DNA from: Lacunisphaera sp.
GTDB taxonomy: Bacteria; Verrucomicrobiota; Verrucomicrobiia; Opitutales; Opitutaceae
DNA length: 64,000 bases
Assembly: GCA_029945445.1 (NCBI GenBank)
Contig: JAQSCO010000057.1
Span: 480,985-544,984 of the forward strand
Direction: 5' to 3'
The position numbers and the translations under genes are program-made. Under the pieces are notes generated by a model. The model had not been told where the DNA came from and did no database searches. It saw only the letters and a list, made by a program, of their open reading frames with translations. Position 1 is the stretch's first letter. Each line of letters starts with the position of its first letter. Positions 1 to 9,778 of the stretch are shown here, piece after piece.

Positions 1-1
1 G

Positions 2-1606
2 GGCGGCCTCATGGCCGGGGTGTTCCTGGGCCCGCGGCGTGCGCTCGCGGTCATCCCGCGGGCACCCGAGGACCAGAACGTGCTGCGCGTGGCCTACACG
101 CAGCATCTGGTGCCCGATCCCAACCGCCGCAGTTTTCCGATGGCGCCGGGCAACCAGTTCATCCTGGGCCTGTGGGAGCCGCTGGTGGAATGCGACCCGG
201 ACACCGGTGAGCCGTTACCGGCCGCGGCGCAGAGCTGGGAGTGGTCGGCGGACCGCAAGGTACTCACCTTGAAACTCCGGCCGGACGCCCGGTGGAGCAA
301 TGGCGACCCGGTGACGGCCCACGATTTCGTGCGCGGCTGGAGTCGGTTGCTGCGGCAGACCATGGCGTGGGCGCAAAATCTGTTTCCCCTCCACAACGCC
401 GAGGCCTACCACCGCGGCCAGATCAAGGACCTGGCGGCGGTGGGCCTGCACGCGCTCGACGACCTGACGCTGCGGCTAGAGCTCGACCAGATCCGGTCGA
501 CACTGGTGGCGGAGCTGGCCGATCCACTGCTTGCCCCGCTGCACGCGAGCAGCGCGCAGGTGCTCGCCGACAAGGCCTATTTCTCCAACCCGGCGAAACT
601 GGTGACCAACGGACCCTTCCAGCTGCAGTCGGCCAACGACAACGGCTTTCGCCTGCAAGCGTGCCCCTATTACCACGGGCGCACGGACGTCCGCCTCGCG
701 GGCGTGCAGTTCATCCGGACGGGCAGTCCGTCCGCCGCCGTGCTGCTGCTGGCGGCCGGCGCGGTCGACGTGGTCTCGCCCACGCCCTGGGAGGAAATGG
801 AAATGCCAACCAACCGGCCCGTGAAACGGGAGCTGGAGCTGGTGCTGGGCGTGACGACGATTGATTTCAACGTGACCCGCGGCCCCTTGCGCGACGTGCG
901 GGTGCGGCAGGCGCTGGCGCTGGCCTTGGACCGGAACAGCCCGGTGGAAAAATTCAACCCCGGTCGCATGACGCCGGCGTGGTCGATGGTGCCCGACATG
1001 CCCGGCCGGCCGGGCCTGCAGTTGTTGAAGGAGAATGCGGACGAGGCGCGGCGTCTGTTGGCCGCGGCCGGCTACTCTGGCGGCAAGGGGTTTCCTGTGT
1101 TGGATCTGTCCCTGCCCTTGTGGGAAACGTCTGACCCGTATCCGGCCACTTGGACGGAGCAATGGTATCGGGAATTGGGGGTGAAGACCCATCTGGTCTA
1201 CGAGCCGGGGCCCGTGCGCTCGAAGCGCATGACCGCGGAGGGCGATTACGATGTGTTCTACGGCACCTTGCTTGCCACCGTGCCGGATGCCGGCGACCTG
1301 ATGAGCGGCTACCTCTGGCCGTCCGAATACAGCGTGAACAAGTGGAGTGACAAGGAGGTCGTCCGGCTGCTCACCGCCGCCAACACGAAGACCGGCGCCG
1401 AGCACCTGGCCCTGTTGGAAAAGGCGGAGCGGCTGATCATGGCGGCGGTGCCCTCTGTGCCGGTGATGTTTGAGCAACGCCAGTCGTTGCTGGCCGACGA
1501 GGTTCGGGGCTGGTATCAGGACCCGTTGGCGCGCCAGTCCCTCCGGCGACTCTGGCTGGAGCCCGGGCCCCTTCACTCAAATCCCAACCCCGATCCCCGG
1601 CTATGA
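2..1606 (+). CDS. ABC-type oligopeptide solute-binding protein (OppA/SBP_bac_5 family), 5' partial
   Basis: Periplasmic solute-binding protein of the oligopeptide type (family 5). The frame is open to the left edge, so the true start and most of the signal peptide lie outside. The visible N-terminus (GGLMAGVFLGPRRALAV) looks like the end of an export signal. Family landmarks include LRVAYTQHLVPDPNRR at the start of the mature part, the LTLKLRPDARWSNGDPVTAH segment and a late RQALALALDRN segment. It ends in an ATGA overlap with the sensor kinase gene, so the two are translationally coupled. No permease or ATPase gene follows, so a sensing role with the kinase is possible, but transporter genes could lie upstream. 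The family is fairly sure; the ligand is unknown. Confidence 0.85.
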   Translation, partial: GGLMAGVFLGPRRALAVIPRAPEDQNVLRVAYTQHLVPDPNRRSFPMAPGNQFILGLWEPLVECDPDTGEPLPAAAQSWEWSADRKVLTLKLRPDARWSNGDPVTAHDFVRGWSRLLRQTMAWAQNLFPLHNAEAYHRGQIKDLAAVGLHALDDLTLRLELDQIRSTLVAELADPLLAPLHASSAQVLADKAYFSNPAKLVTNGPFQLQSANDNGFRLQACPYYHGRTDVRLAGVQFIRTGSPSAAVLLLAAGAVDVVSPTPWEEMEMPTNRPVKRELELVLGVTTIDFNVTRGPLRDVRVRQALALALDRNSPVEKFNPGRMTPAWSMVPDMPGRPGLQLLKENADEARRLLAAAGYSGGKGFPVLDLSLPLWETSDPYPATWTEQWYRELGVKTHLVYEPGPVRSKRMTAEGDYDVFYGTLLATVPDAGDLMSGYLWPSEYSVNKWSDKEVVRLLTAANTKTGAEHLALLEKAERLIMAAVPSVPVMFEQRQSLLADEVRGWYQDPLARQSLRRLWLEPGPLHSNPNPDPRL

Positions 1607-2742
1607 ACAACGGCCACGGCAACACGGCGACCCCGCCCTGGCGCAACCGGCGGTTCTGGCTGATCGTCTGGCTGACCGGCACGGCCGGCCTGTTGGCGCT
1701 GTTGTTGTGGGATGCCTGGTCCTGGTTGAGCGGCGATCCGCAGGCGAGCTTCCGCAGCACCCGGCTGAATGAATGGCCCCTCGAGGTGATCTGGTGGCTG
1801 CTGGCGCCGGGCATTCTCTGGCTGCAGGCCAGCCTCATGCGAATTGACCGGCACTGGCTCTGGGCCATCGGCCTCCACGGGCTCACGGCTGCACTCATCA
1901 CCGGCCTGTTTATCATCCTGCAGGCGGCCCGGGTGCTGCTCGCGAACCACCTGCCGGCGAACTTCCTGCCGGTGGTGGTGAATGACCTGCGTTGGCTGGG
2001 CGGCTGGAGCTACCTGCCGGCGCTGGTCTACCTTGCGCTGATCCTGGCCCTCTACGCCGTCGCCTACTACCGCGAATGGCGGGCCGGCCAGCGGCTCACC
2101 GGCGAACTCCGCGTCGCCAACGCCCAGCTCGAGACCCGCCTCGTGCGCGCCAGCCTCGACGCGCTCAAGATGCAGCTGCACCCGCACTTCCTGTTCAACA
2201 CCCTCAATTCCATCACCAGCCTCATCCGCAACAACCGCACGCGCGAGGCCGAGGACGTGGTCGCCGGGCTGGGGGAGCTCCTGCGCCGCTCCCTCGACCA
2301 CCGCCAGGAGGCGAAGGAGACCCTCGCGCACGAGTTGGAATTCCTCAACCGCTACCTCGCCATCGAGAGCATCCGCTTCCAGGACCGTCTGCGCGTCGAG
2401 CTCGACATCGCCCCCAAGTGCCTGCCGGCCCTCGTGCCGGGCCTCATGCTGCAGCCGCTCGTGGAAAACGCCATGAAGCACGGCATCTCGCGCGATCCCG
2501 CCGCCCGCCTCCTGCGCATCAGCGCGGCCCGCGACGGCACCCGGCTGATCCTGACCGTCTACAACGACGGCCCCCCGCTGCCCAAGGACGACGCGGTGCT
2601 CAGCCGCGGCATCGGCGTGCAGAACACGGTCACGCGGCTGCAGATGCTTTACGGCGACGCCGCGCTCCTCCGTCTGCGCGACCAGCCGCCGCATGGCGTC
2701 CGCGCCGAGATCATCCTGCCCTTTGAGTCCAATTCCCCATGA
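1603..2742 (+). CDS. LytS-type sensor histidine kinase
   Basis: Membrane sensor kinase of the LytS/YpdA class (His_kinase domain plus HATPase_c), 379 aa. Four hydrophobic segments fill roughly residues 15-165, followed by a short coiled stretch. The phosphorylated His sits in LHPHFLFNTLNSI and the ATP-binding N box is QPLVENAMKHGI. There is no recognisable periplasmic sensor domain, so the signal must be read in the membrane or through a partner. The start ATG overlaps the stop of the solute-binding protein gene (ATGA), and its own stop overlaps the next regulator the same way. This three-gene coupling suggests a single signalling unit. The cognate regulator is almost certainly the LytTR protein that follows. 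Confidence 0.92.
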   Translation: MNNGHGNTATPPWRNRRFWLIVWLTGTAGLLALLLWDAWSWLSGDPQASFRSTRLNEWPLEVIWWLLAPGILWLQASLMRIDRHWLWAIGLHGLTAALITGLFIILQAARVLLANHLPANFLPVVVNDLRWLGGWSYLPALVYLALILALYAVAYYREWRAGQRLTGELRVANAQLETRLVRASLDALKMQLHPHFLFNTLNSITSLIRNNRTREAEDVVAGLGELLRRSLDHRQEAKETLAHELEFLNRYLAIESIRFQDRLRVELDIAPKCLPALVPGLMLQPLVENAMKHGISRDPAARLLRISAARDGTRLILTVYNDGPPLPKDDAVLSRGIGVQNTVTRLQMLYGDAALLRLRDQPPHGVRAEIILPFESNSP

Positions 2743-3539
2743 ATACCACAACTGCCCTCATTCGCACCCTGATCGTCGATGACGAGGTGCTTGCCCGCGA
2801 CAACGTCGAGTCCCTCCTCCGGCCCGATCCCGAGATCCAGATCGTCGCCCAGTGCAGCAACGGCCCCCAGGCCCTCGAGGCCATCAAGCAGCACCAGCCC
2901 GACCTGCTCTTTCTCGACGTGCAGATGCCCGGCATGACCGGCTTCGACGTGCTCGCCAAGCTCCCCGCCAAGCTGCTGCCGCACGTCGTGTTCGTGACCG
3001 CCTACGATCACTTCGCGCTGCGCGCGTTCGAGGTGCAGGCGGTGGACTACGTGCTCAAGCCCTTCAACCGCGCGCGTTTTGCCGAGGCCCTCGCCCGCGC
3101 CAAGGCCGCGGTGCGCGACCACGACCGTTCGGGCCTGGCCCGCCGGCTCGACGAGGTCATGGCCGCGATGCAGCGACTGCGCGAGGGCGTGGAGGCCACG
3201 CCGAAGCCCCGCGAGAACGACGGCCGCCTCTTCATCCGCTGCGACGGCGAGATCCACGTGATGGCGCCAGAGGACATCCTCTGGATCGAGTCGGACGGCG
3301 ACTACGTACGGCTGCACGTCACGGACAAGGCGCGTTTCGTCCGCATGTCGCTGCACCGGATGATGGAGAAGCTCGACCCGGCGCACTTCGTGCGCATCCA
3401 TCGCTCGACCATCGTGAACCTTCGGCACATGAAGAAGGCCAGCCCGGCGCTCTACGGCGAATACACGGTGGAGCTGACGAACGGCGCGAAGCTGAAGGTC
3501 AGCCGCACATTCGTGCACGATCTGAAGGCGCATCTGTGA
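2739..3539 (+). CDS. LytTR-family response regulator
   Basis: DNA-binding response regulator, 266 aa: REC domain (about residues 8-125) followed by a LytTR domain (about 165-265). The phospho-acceptor Asp lies in LLFLDVQMPGMTGFDVL, with the conserved Thr in FVTAYDHFAL and Lys in YVLKPFNRARF. LytTR landmarks are ILWIESDGDYVRLH and FVRIHRSTIVNLRHMKK. It overlaps the kinase gene by 4 nt (ATGA), which defines the start. The next gene downstream on the same strand is a TonB-dependent receptor, a plausible target, but the regulon is not shown by the sequence. Confidence 0.93.
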   Translation: MNTTTALIRTLIVDDEVLARDNVESLLRPDPEIQIVAQCSNGPQALEAIKQHQPDLLFLDVQMPGMTGFDVLAKLPAKLLPHVVFVTAYDHFALRAFEVQAVDYVLKPFNRARFAEALARAKAAVRDHDRSGLARRLDEVMAAMQRLREGVEATPKPRENDGRLFIRCDGEIHVMAPEDILWIESDGDYVRLHVTDKARFVRMSLHRMMEKLDPAHFVRIHRSTIVNLRHMKKASPALYGEYTVELTNGAKLKVSRTFVHDLKAHL

Positions 3540-3675
3540 GCTTCGGCGTGTTTTTTTGATTCATCGTGGCAAAATGGCGGCCGGTTGGCCGGCCAATGCG
3601 GCTGGTATCGCAAGGCGGTAGGGTGGTCGCACCGGAATTGTGCGGTTCGTCGCACCCGGCGTTTATGACACCAGT

Positions 3676-3703
3676 GAGACGGGACCTTCCGGTCCCGTTT
3701 CTT
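3676..3703 (+). terminator. Hairpin with weak T tract between LytTR gene and TonB receptor
   Basis: A GAGACGGGACC arm and a GGTCCCGTTTC arm pair across a TTCC loop, with one G-T wobble, followed by a weak T-rich tail (TTTCTT). It lies about 140 nt after the regulator stop and about 20 nt before the receptor ATG. It could end the solute-binding/kinase/regulator transcript or act as a leader attenuator for the receptor. Confidence 0.5.
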
Positions 3704-3724
3704 CCCACACACACCGTAATCCGC

Positions 3725-6688
3725 ATGAACTCCACACGCACTCCCCGCAACCGGGGGCTGGCGCGACTGCTCGCGTCCACCCTGTTTGTCTTCGCGGCCT
3801 CCGCCGCTTTTGCCCAGTCCGCCACGGTCGACAAGAAAGATGAGACGCTGAAACTTGAGAAGTTCACTGTCACCGGCTCCTTCATCCCGCAGGCCACCGC
3901 CGAGCCGGTCGCCCCGGTGGCGATCTTCACGGAAGCGGACATCCGCGCTTCCGGTGCTATGACCCCGATCGAGGCGCTGCGCAGCCTGCCGTCCTTCGTG
4001 AGCAGCGGCGCCAACTCGAACGAAAACGACTCCAACGGCGGCACCGGGGCCGCGTTCGTGAGCCTGCGCGGCCAGGGGGCCGCCCAGACCCTCGTGCTGC
4101 TGGACGGGCGCCCGGCGGGCAACCAGTCCAACATCAATGTGCTCCCGATCGAGGCGATCGAGCGCATCGAGGTGCTGCGTGACGGTGCGGGCATCATCTA
4201 CGGTTCCGCCGCCATCGGTGGCGCCGTGAACATCATCCTCAAAAAGCACTACACCGGCCTGACCGTGGACATCGGCGGCGGGTCCGCCACGCGCAAGCCC
4301 GGCACGGCCGACCGGTTGACGACGGACTTCATTGCGGGTGCCTCCAATGACAAGACCGCGGTGGTCGTCACGGGCAGCTACTATCACAAGCGCACGCTGT
4401 ATGCGGGCTCCCGGCCCAATTCCGCCAACTCGGACAACCGTCGCTTTGGCGGCACCAACGGTGGTTCGCCGACCTTCGCCGGTAACATTACGGCCGGCGG
4501 TAATCCGCTGATTCTCGCCCCCGGCTTCACTGGCACGCCCACATCCTTGGCCAATTACGTGACGATGGACCAGAATACGTTCAGCTCGAACCAGCTGTTC
4601 AACTTCCGCCAGTATTCGCCGTCGGCGCCCGGCCAGAAGCGCCAGTCGCTCTACTTCAACATCGATCACCAGATTGCCGGCAAGGCGCTGGAGTTCTTCG
4701 GCACCTTCTTCTATTCCCAGTTGTCTTCGCTGAACGGCCTGGCGCCCGCTCCGTTCGCCCTGACCATGGATAACGTTGGCCCGGCCACGGGTGATGTCAC
4801 CACCTTCGGTCCCTATAATCAGGGTATTCTCAGCACCGCCGCGGATGTGGACTTGTTCCGCTACCGCTCGGTCGAGCTCGGCAACCGCGCGAACGAACAA
4901 GTCTACAACGACTTCAAATACATCGCCGGTCTCCGGGGCGAGATCGGCAGTTCGGGCTGGAATTGGGAATCCACCTACACCATCGACAACCAGCAATACC
5001 GCCAGCTGGACACCGGCGTGCCTTCCTTGCCCATGCTTGACGTCGAGATTGCGGCCGGCCGCTTCAATCCGTTTGCCTTGGCCTTCTCGACTGGCACCGC
5101 CACCATTGGCGGGGTGACCTACAATTGGGACCAGACGCGGGCCCTCAGGGTCTCCGAGGTCCAGGCCCGCCAGCTGACCGATGCAACGTCCAAGACCTGG
5201 GATGCGCGGGTCACCGGCTCCTTCCCCGGTCTGCCCGCCGGCGACATCGGCCTCGCGGGCGGGTTTGAATATAACAGTGGTGGCACCACGTTTGATGCGG
5301 ACAGCCTCTATGCCTCCGGCTCGGTGCTGGGCCTGAACGCGTTCGCGATCCATAATCATACCGAGAACCTGAGCCGTTCGGTTTTCGCCGAGGTCAAGGT
5401 TCCGCTGCTCTCGGCGAAGAGCAATATTCCCTTCGTCCACGACCTGAGCCTCGGGGCGCTCGCCCGTAAGGAGGAGCAGACGGTCCGCGGCACCAACTCC
5501 GCCACGGCACTGTTTGATTCCCGCTCCTTCAACAAGACCAACCCGAGCGTGAACCTCCAGTATTCCCCGACCGCGGACTACAAGTTCCGCGCCACCTACA
5601 GCAAGGGCTTCCTCGCCCCGACGGCCGGCACGGTCTTTGCGCCGACCGGCACGAGCAATCCGACGATTGCCGACCCGCTCGGCTTCCCGACGCTCGCGCA
5701 GCAGACCATCGTCATCCGCGGCAACTCGGCCCTGCAACCGGCCGAATCCAAGGCCTGGTCGGTGGGCTTTGTCGGCCAGCCGAAGAACCTGGTGAAGAAC
5801 CTCGCCGTCACGGTGGACTTCTACCACATCAGCGTCTCCGGCATCATTGCCAACAACGCCAACGCCGTCCTCGCCGCCAACGCCGCCGGCCAGGGCGCGG
5901 GCTTCGTCCCCGGCAACGCGGCGACGATCAACCCGAACGCGCCGTTCGCCGCGCAGGTCCGCCGCTCGGCCAACGGTCGCCTGAACAACGCCGGCAGCTT
6001 CGTGGCGGCGTTTCCGGGCGTGACGCAAAAGGGCGCCGTGCTCTCCGACTTCCTGAACATCGCCTCGCGCGAAGTCTCCGGCCTTGAATACACCGCGACC
6101 TACACGATGAACACCTCCGACTGGGGCCGGTTCACCTTCGTCGCCCAGGCCAACCAGTTCCTGAAGTTCGACCAGCAGAACGCCCCCGGCTTGCCGAAGG
6201 TCACCTACCTCGGCAAGTTCGTGAGCACCGTCGGCGACCCGATCTCCCCCGGCAGCGTGCCGAAGTGGAAGAGCAACACCAGCGTGCGCTGGAGCTGGAA
6301 GAGCCTCACGGCCGGCGTGACGTTCAACCACATCGCGGCCTACCAGGATGACCCGCTCTTCGTGCTGTCGCCGAAGGAACTGGCCTTCTACCAGGCCGGC
6401 ACGCCGAAGTCGGATCCGGCCTATTCGGCCTACCTGGCTGACACCACGCAGCTCAAGGTCGGCGGGTTCCGCATGATCTCCGCCTTCGACACCTTCGATG
6501 CCCAGGTCAGCTACCGGTTCGACAGCGGCAACCACTACCTCGGCGGCACCGCACTGACCATCGGGGCGAACAACGTCTTCGACAAGCTGGCCCCGTATGC
6601 GGCCGGTGCGTTTAACGACAGCTACGACACCCGCACGGCCAACAACTACGGCCGCTTCATCTACGCCAGCCTCCGCAAGGAGTTCTGA
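3725..6688 (+). CDS. TonB-dependent receptor
   Basis: Outer-membrane TonB-dependent receptor, 987 aa. The start ATG was chosen because it opens directly into a signal peptide (MNSTRTPRNRGLARLL, then a hydrophobic core ending ASAAFAQ); the frame is open further upstream without signal features. The mature N-terminus carries LKLEKFTVTGSFIP, a TonB-box-like segment common in Opitutaceae. The plug domain covers about residues 50-190, with LRGQGAAQTLVLLDGRPAG and IERIEVLRDGAGIIYGSAAIGGAVNI. The rest is a beta-barrel ending in a C-terminal aromatic residue (FIYASLRKEF). It lies directly downstream of a LytS/LytTR pair. The substrate is unknown and no surface lipoprotein partner is seen. Confidence 0.93.
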   Translation: MNSTRTPRNRGLARLLASTLFVFAASAAFAQSATVDKKDETLKLEKFTVTGSFIPQATAEPVAPVAIFTEADIRASGAMTPIEALRSLPSFVSSGANSNENDSNGGTGAAFVSLRGQGAAQTLVLLDGRPAGNQSNINVLPIEAIERIEVLRDGAGIIYGSAAIGGAVNIILKKHYTGLTVDIGGGSATRKPGTADRLTTDFIAGASNDKTAVVVTGSYYHKRTLYAGSRPNSANSDNRRFGGTNGGSPTFAGNITAGGNPLILAPGFTGTPTSLANYVTMDQNTFSSNQLFNFRQYSPSAPGQKRQSLYFNIDHQIAGKALEFFGTFFYSQLSSLNGLAPAPFALTMDNVGPATGDVTTFGPYNQGILSTAADVDLFRYRSVELGNRANEQVYNDFKYIAGLRGEIGSSGWNWESTYTIDNQQYRQLDTGVPSLPMLDVEIAAGRFNPFALAFSTGTATIGGVTYNWDQTRALRVSEVQARQLTDATSKTWDARVTGSFPGLPAGDIGLAGGFEYNSGGTTFDADSLYASGSVLGLNAFAIHNHTENLSRSVFAEVKVPLLSAKSNIPFVHDLSLGALARKEEQTVRGTNSATALFDSRSFNKTNPSVNLQYSPTADYKFRATYSKGFLAPTAGTVFAPTGTSNPTIADPLGFPTLAQQTIVIRGNSALQPAESKAWSVGFVGQPKNLVKNLAVTVDFYHISVSGIIANNANAVLAANAAGQGAGFVPGNAATINPNAPFAAQVRRSANGRLNNAGSFVAAFPGVTQKGAVLSDFLNIASREVSGLEYTATYTMNTSDWGRFTFVAQANQFLKFDQQNAPGLPKVTYLGKFVSTVGDPISPGSVPKWKSNTSVRWSWKSLTAGVTFNHIAAYQDDPLFVLSPKELAFYQAGTPKSDPAYSAYLADTTQLKVGGFRMISAFDTFDAQVSYRFDSGNHYLGGTALTIGANNVFDKLAPYAAGAFNDSYDTRTANNYGRFIYASLRKEF

Positions 6689-6714
6689 GCCCACCGCGAA
6701 ATTTTATCACCGGC

Positions 6715-6747
6715 GCAGCGGCTCCACCCGGAGCCGCTGCTTTTTTT
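6715..6747 (+). terminator. Strong rho-independent terminator
   Basis: A perfect 11-bp stem (GCAGCGGCTCC / GGAGCCGCTGC) with a 4-nt loop ACCC is followed by seven T residues, 26 nt after the receptor stop. It should end the transcript of the first receptor gene and insulate it from the second receptor. Confidence 0.93.
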
Positions 6748-6946
6748 GGCCCGGCCGGAGGTCGCGGGAGTCCGGCCGATCCGTTTGGGCCGCCGGGGAA
6801 CGGGCGTTTTCAGGAAGCATCTTCAGCCGTTGCGGGTGTAGTTGCGGCCGATGGCCGCAAAACCGTTGTACTGTCCTGCGGGCCGGGACAATCCGGCCGC
6901 AAGCGAGGGCCCGGCAAAACGGGCCATCCCCCAACCAAACCCAACC

Positions 6947-9748
6947 ATGAAGAACTGCTCCCCGCTAGTTGTCGGGAAGACCCGGCGTGCCGCCTTGCTG
7001 GCGGCGCCCCTGTTTTCCCTTTTGCTCCCCGGTTTCCTTTTCGGTCAGCCGGCGGCGGCCGACCGGAAAGACGATCCCGTTAAGCTCGAAAAATTCGTCG
7101 TCACCGGCTCCTATATTCCGGCGGCGATTGATGAAGCCAACGCCTCTCCCGTGGTGGTCGTCACCGCCAAGGAAATCGATCGCACGGGCGTGAACAAGAG
7201 CATCCTTGATGTGCTCCGCAAGGCGGTCCCGCAGATCGTGGGCGGCCTCAACATTGGCGTCGAAAATGCCAACACGGGGGCCAACAGCACCCAGGGCGGC
7301 TCCCAGGTTGCCCTGCGCAACACGACCACCCTGGTGTTGATCGATGGCCTGCGCGCCACTTTCAGTCCGGTCGCCGGAGCGGGCGGCTATCAGTTCGTCG
7401 ACGTCAACGTGGTGCCCGTCTCGGCGGTGGAGCGCATTGAGGTGCTGACGGACGGCGCCTCGGCCATCTACGGTTCCGACGCCGTCTCGGGGGTGGTGAA
7501 CGTCATTTTGAAGAAAAATTTCCAGGGCCTGGAACTCGGTGGATCGATGTCCATCACGCCCACGGACAAAGGCCCGCACTATCGCGAACGCACCATGCAC
7601 CTGGTCGCCGGCACCTCCGCCGGGCCGACGAACCTGACCATCTCGGCCGAGTGGGCCAAGCAGGATCCGCTGTTCGAGCGCGACTTCAACTACACCTCGC
7701 CCGCGTTCCTCAGTTCCAGCTACGCGGGGGTCGTCAACGACAACAACGGCAATTTTTACCGGCTCAATTCCTCGCTCCAGCAGGCGCCGACGGGACCGGG
7801 CGTGCCCACGACGCTGGCAGGGCTGGCGGCGGCGGGCATTTACGTGGCGACCCCGGCGGCCAATGTGCCGCTCGGTTTTGACACCTCGGGCCGGCCCACT
7901 TTTTCGGGGGCACTGGACAAGCAGATTGCGAGCATCGCCCTGCAGCAGGCGATCAGTGACACCCTGACTTTCAAGTCTACGGTGCTTTACGCCAAGACCC
8001 TCAACAACACGAACCTCAATCCGCAGCCCATCGTGCTCCGGGTGAACTCGAACGCAGGCAACACCGGACTGCCAGGCATACCTTTTACCGACGTCCGGGC
8101 ACAGGTTCGCAACCGTTTCCTCGATGCCGGCAACCGCAACTACTCCAATGATACCTCGTCGCTTCGCGCCACCGCCGAATTAACCGGCAAGCTTGGCAGC
8201 GAATGGACCTGGACCGCGGACGCTCTCTACAACAACGCCAAGACGATCTCGATCGCGGAGCGGCAGATCCTGCAGGCGGCGCTGACGACGGCGATCAACG
8301 CCGGCCTGATCAACCTGACCGCGATCCATCAGGACCCGGTCAAGTTCGCCCAGGCCAATATTTTTGGCGAGGCCTTCACCATCGCGGAAAGCCGGCTCAG
8401 CTCCACCAACGTGCGGTTGAACGGCCGGCTCTTCGACCTGCCCGCGGGCCCGGTCTACCTGGCGGCCGGGGCGGGCTATCGCAAAGAGACCCTCGCCGTC
8501 CGGGCGGATGCCAACTCCACGATCGATCCGGCGACCGGCACCGGGTTGTGGAACAATGGCGTGACCGTGAATCCCTTCAGTGAGGGCCGTCACATCACGG
8601 ACGAATTCCTCGAGGTGAAAGTGCCGATCACGAGTCCCAAGAATCATCTGCCCGGCTTCTACACGATGGATCTGGACATCGCGGTCCGGCACGAAAAATA
8701 CAGCGATATCCGCAAGGAGAAGCCCACGGTGCCCAAGGCCAGTCTCCGTTGGCTGCCCTTCAACGACGAGCTGCTGTTTCGGGCCACCTATGCCAAGTCC
8801 TTCTCCGCGCCGACGCTGTTCAGTCTCTTCGGGCCCACCGGTTCCGGCGCCACGCCCTCGCTGGGCGGCGTCGCGGCCTACAATACGGCCGGCCAGCCGC
8901 TGGGCGTCAACTTCGCCCCGATTCAGGGCGCACAGCAGACGGGCGCGAATGCCAATCTTCTGCCCTCCCACGCGAAAAGCTTCAACCTGGGCCTCGTGTA
9001 TTCGCCCAAGGCGCTGCGGGGCTTCTCGGTTTCCATCGACTATTTCAACATCAAGGAGACCGACCTGGTCGGGGCGCTGGGGTCACCGACTACCATGGTG
9101 CAGGATGTGGAGCGGCTCGGTCCGGCATCGATCTATGCCCCCTACATTCACCTGGGCGACTTTGGTCAACTGGGCGGGACCTTGGTCACGACTCCCGGCC
9201 AGCTGCACATCAATCCGGCCAATGTCTATGTCGACCAGTTCAATGTCAACACGGCGGCCCAGAACCAGAGCGGCCTGGACCTCATGGTGCGGTATGATTG
9301 GACCAACCGGCTCGGCACCTGGGAATTCGCCTCCTCGTGGAACTACATCCGCGACTTCGTCCAGATTCCCTCCCCGACGGCGCCCCCCACGGATTTCGCC
9401 GGCACCAATGGCTTTGGCACCCTGCCGAAGATTCGGGAATACACGACCCTCAGCTGGACTTCGGGCGCCTACACCGCGTCCATCGCCAGCACCTATGACA
9501 AGTCCGTGCTGAGTTCGGATGGCGTCACGAAAATCCCCAACTACTATTCGTTCGACATTCAGGGCGGCCTCGACGCCGGCAAGCTCCTCCCGATGCTCAA
9601 GGGCCTGCGCGTGACCGCCGGCATCAACAATCTCTTCAACAAGTTTCCGCCGGTCGATCCCAACACGTTTTCGGATCCGCCGGCCGATTCGGGGTTTTAC
9701 GGTTCCTTCGGCCGTTTCTATTTCATGGACGTAAAGTATCGGTTCTGA
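6947..9748 (+). CDS. TonB-dependent receptor, second
   Basis: Outer-membrane TonB-dependent receptor, 933 aa. The ATG was chosen for its signal peptide: a charged start MKNCSPLVVGKTRRAALL, a hydrophobic core, then GFLFGQPAAA. The mature part begins with the TonB-box-like VKLEKFVVTGSYIPAAI, nearly the same as in the upstream receptor. The plug includes QVALRNTTTLVLIDGLRA and VERIEVLTDGASAIYGSDAV; the barrel ends GRFYFMDVKYRF with terminal Phe. It follows the first receptor after a strong terminator and a leader of about 200 nt, so it probably has its own promoter. A second LytS/LytTR pair lies downstream, mirroring the first arrangement. The substrate is unknown. Confidence 0.93.
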   Translation: MKNCSPLVVGKTRRAALLAAPLFSLLLPGFLFGQPAAADRKDDPVKLEKFVVTGSYIPAAIDEANASPVVVVTAKEIDRTGVNKSILDVLRKAVPQIVGGLNIGVENANTGANSTQGGSQVALRNTTTLVLIDGLRATFSPVAGAGGYQFVDVNVVPVSAVERIEVLTDGASAIYGSDAVSGVVNVILKKNFQGLELGGSMSITPTDKGPHYRERTMHLVAGTSAGPTNLTISAEWAKQDPLFERDFNYTSPAFLSSSYAGVVNDNNGNFYRLNSSLQQAPTGPGVPTTLAGLAAAGIYVATPAANVPLGFDTSGRPTFSGALDKQIASIALQQAISDTLTFKSTVLYAKTLNNTNLNPQPIVLRVNSNAGNTGLPGIPFTDVRAQVRNRFLDAGNRNYSNDTSSLRATAELTGKLGSEWTWTADALYNNAKTISIAERQILQAALTTAINAGLINLTAIHQDPVKFAQANIFGEAFTIAESRLSSTNVRLNGRLFDLPAGPVYLAAGAGYRKETLAVRADANSTIDPATGTGLWNNGVTVNPFSEGRHITDEFLEVKVPITSPKNHLPGFYTMDLDIAVRHEKYSDIRKEKPTVPKASLRWLPFNDELLFRATYAKSFSAPTLFSLFGPTGSGATPSLGGVAAYNTAGQPLGVNFAPIQGAQQTGANANLLPSHAKSFNLGLVYSPKALRGFSVSIDYFNIKETDLVGALGSPTTMVQDVERLGPASIYAPYIHLGDFGQLGGTLVTTPGQLHINPANVYVDQFNVNTAAQNQSGLDLMVRYDWTNRLGTWEFASSWNYIRDFVQIPSPTAPPTDFAGTNGFGTLPKIREYTTLSWTSGAYTASIASTYDKSVLSSDGVTKIPNYYSFDIQGGLDAGKLLPMLKGLRVTAGINNLFNKFPPVDPNTFSDPPADSGFYGSFGRFYFMDVKYRF

Positions 9749-9778
9749 GTTTTTCGGCGGACGCCCGCCGGCCATGGC

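Noticed and set aside
3452..6694. A 1080-codon minus-strand open frame across the first TonB receptor
   Set aside because: It is antisense to a receptor with signal peptide, plug and barrel motifs. Its translation is Arg/Gly/Val-rich without domains, a usual by-product of high GC content.
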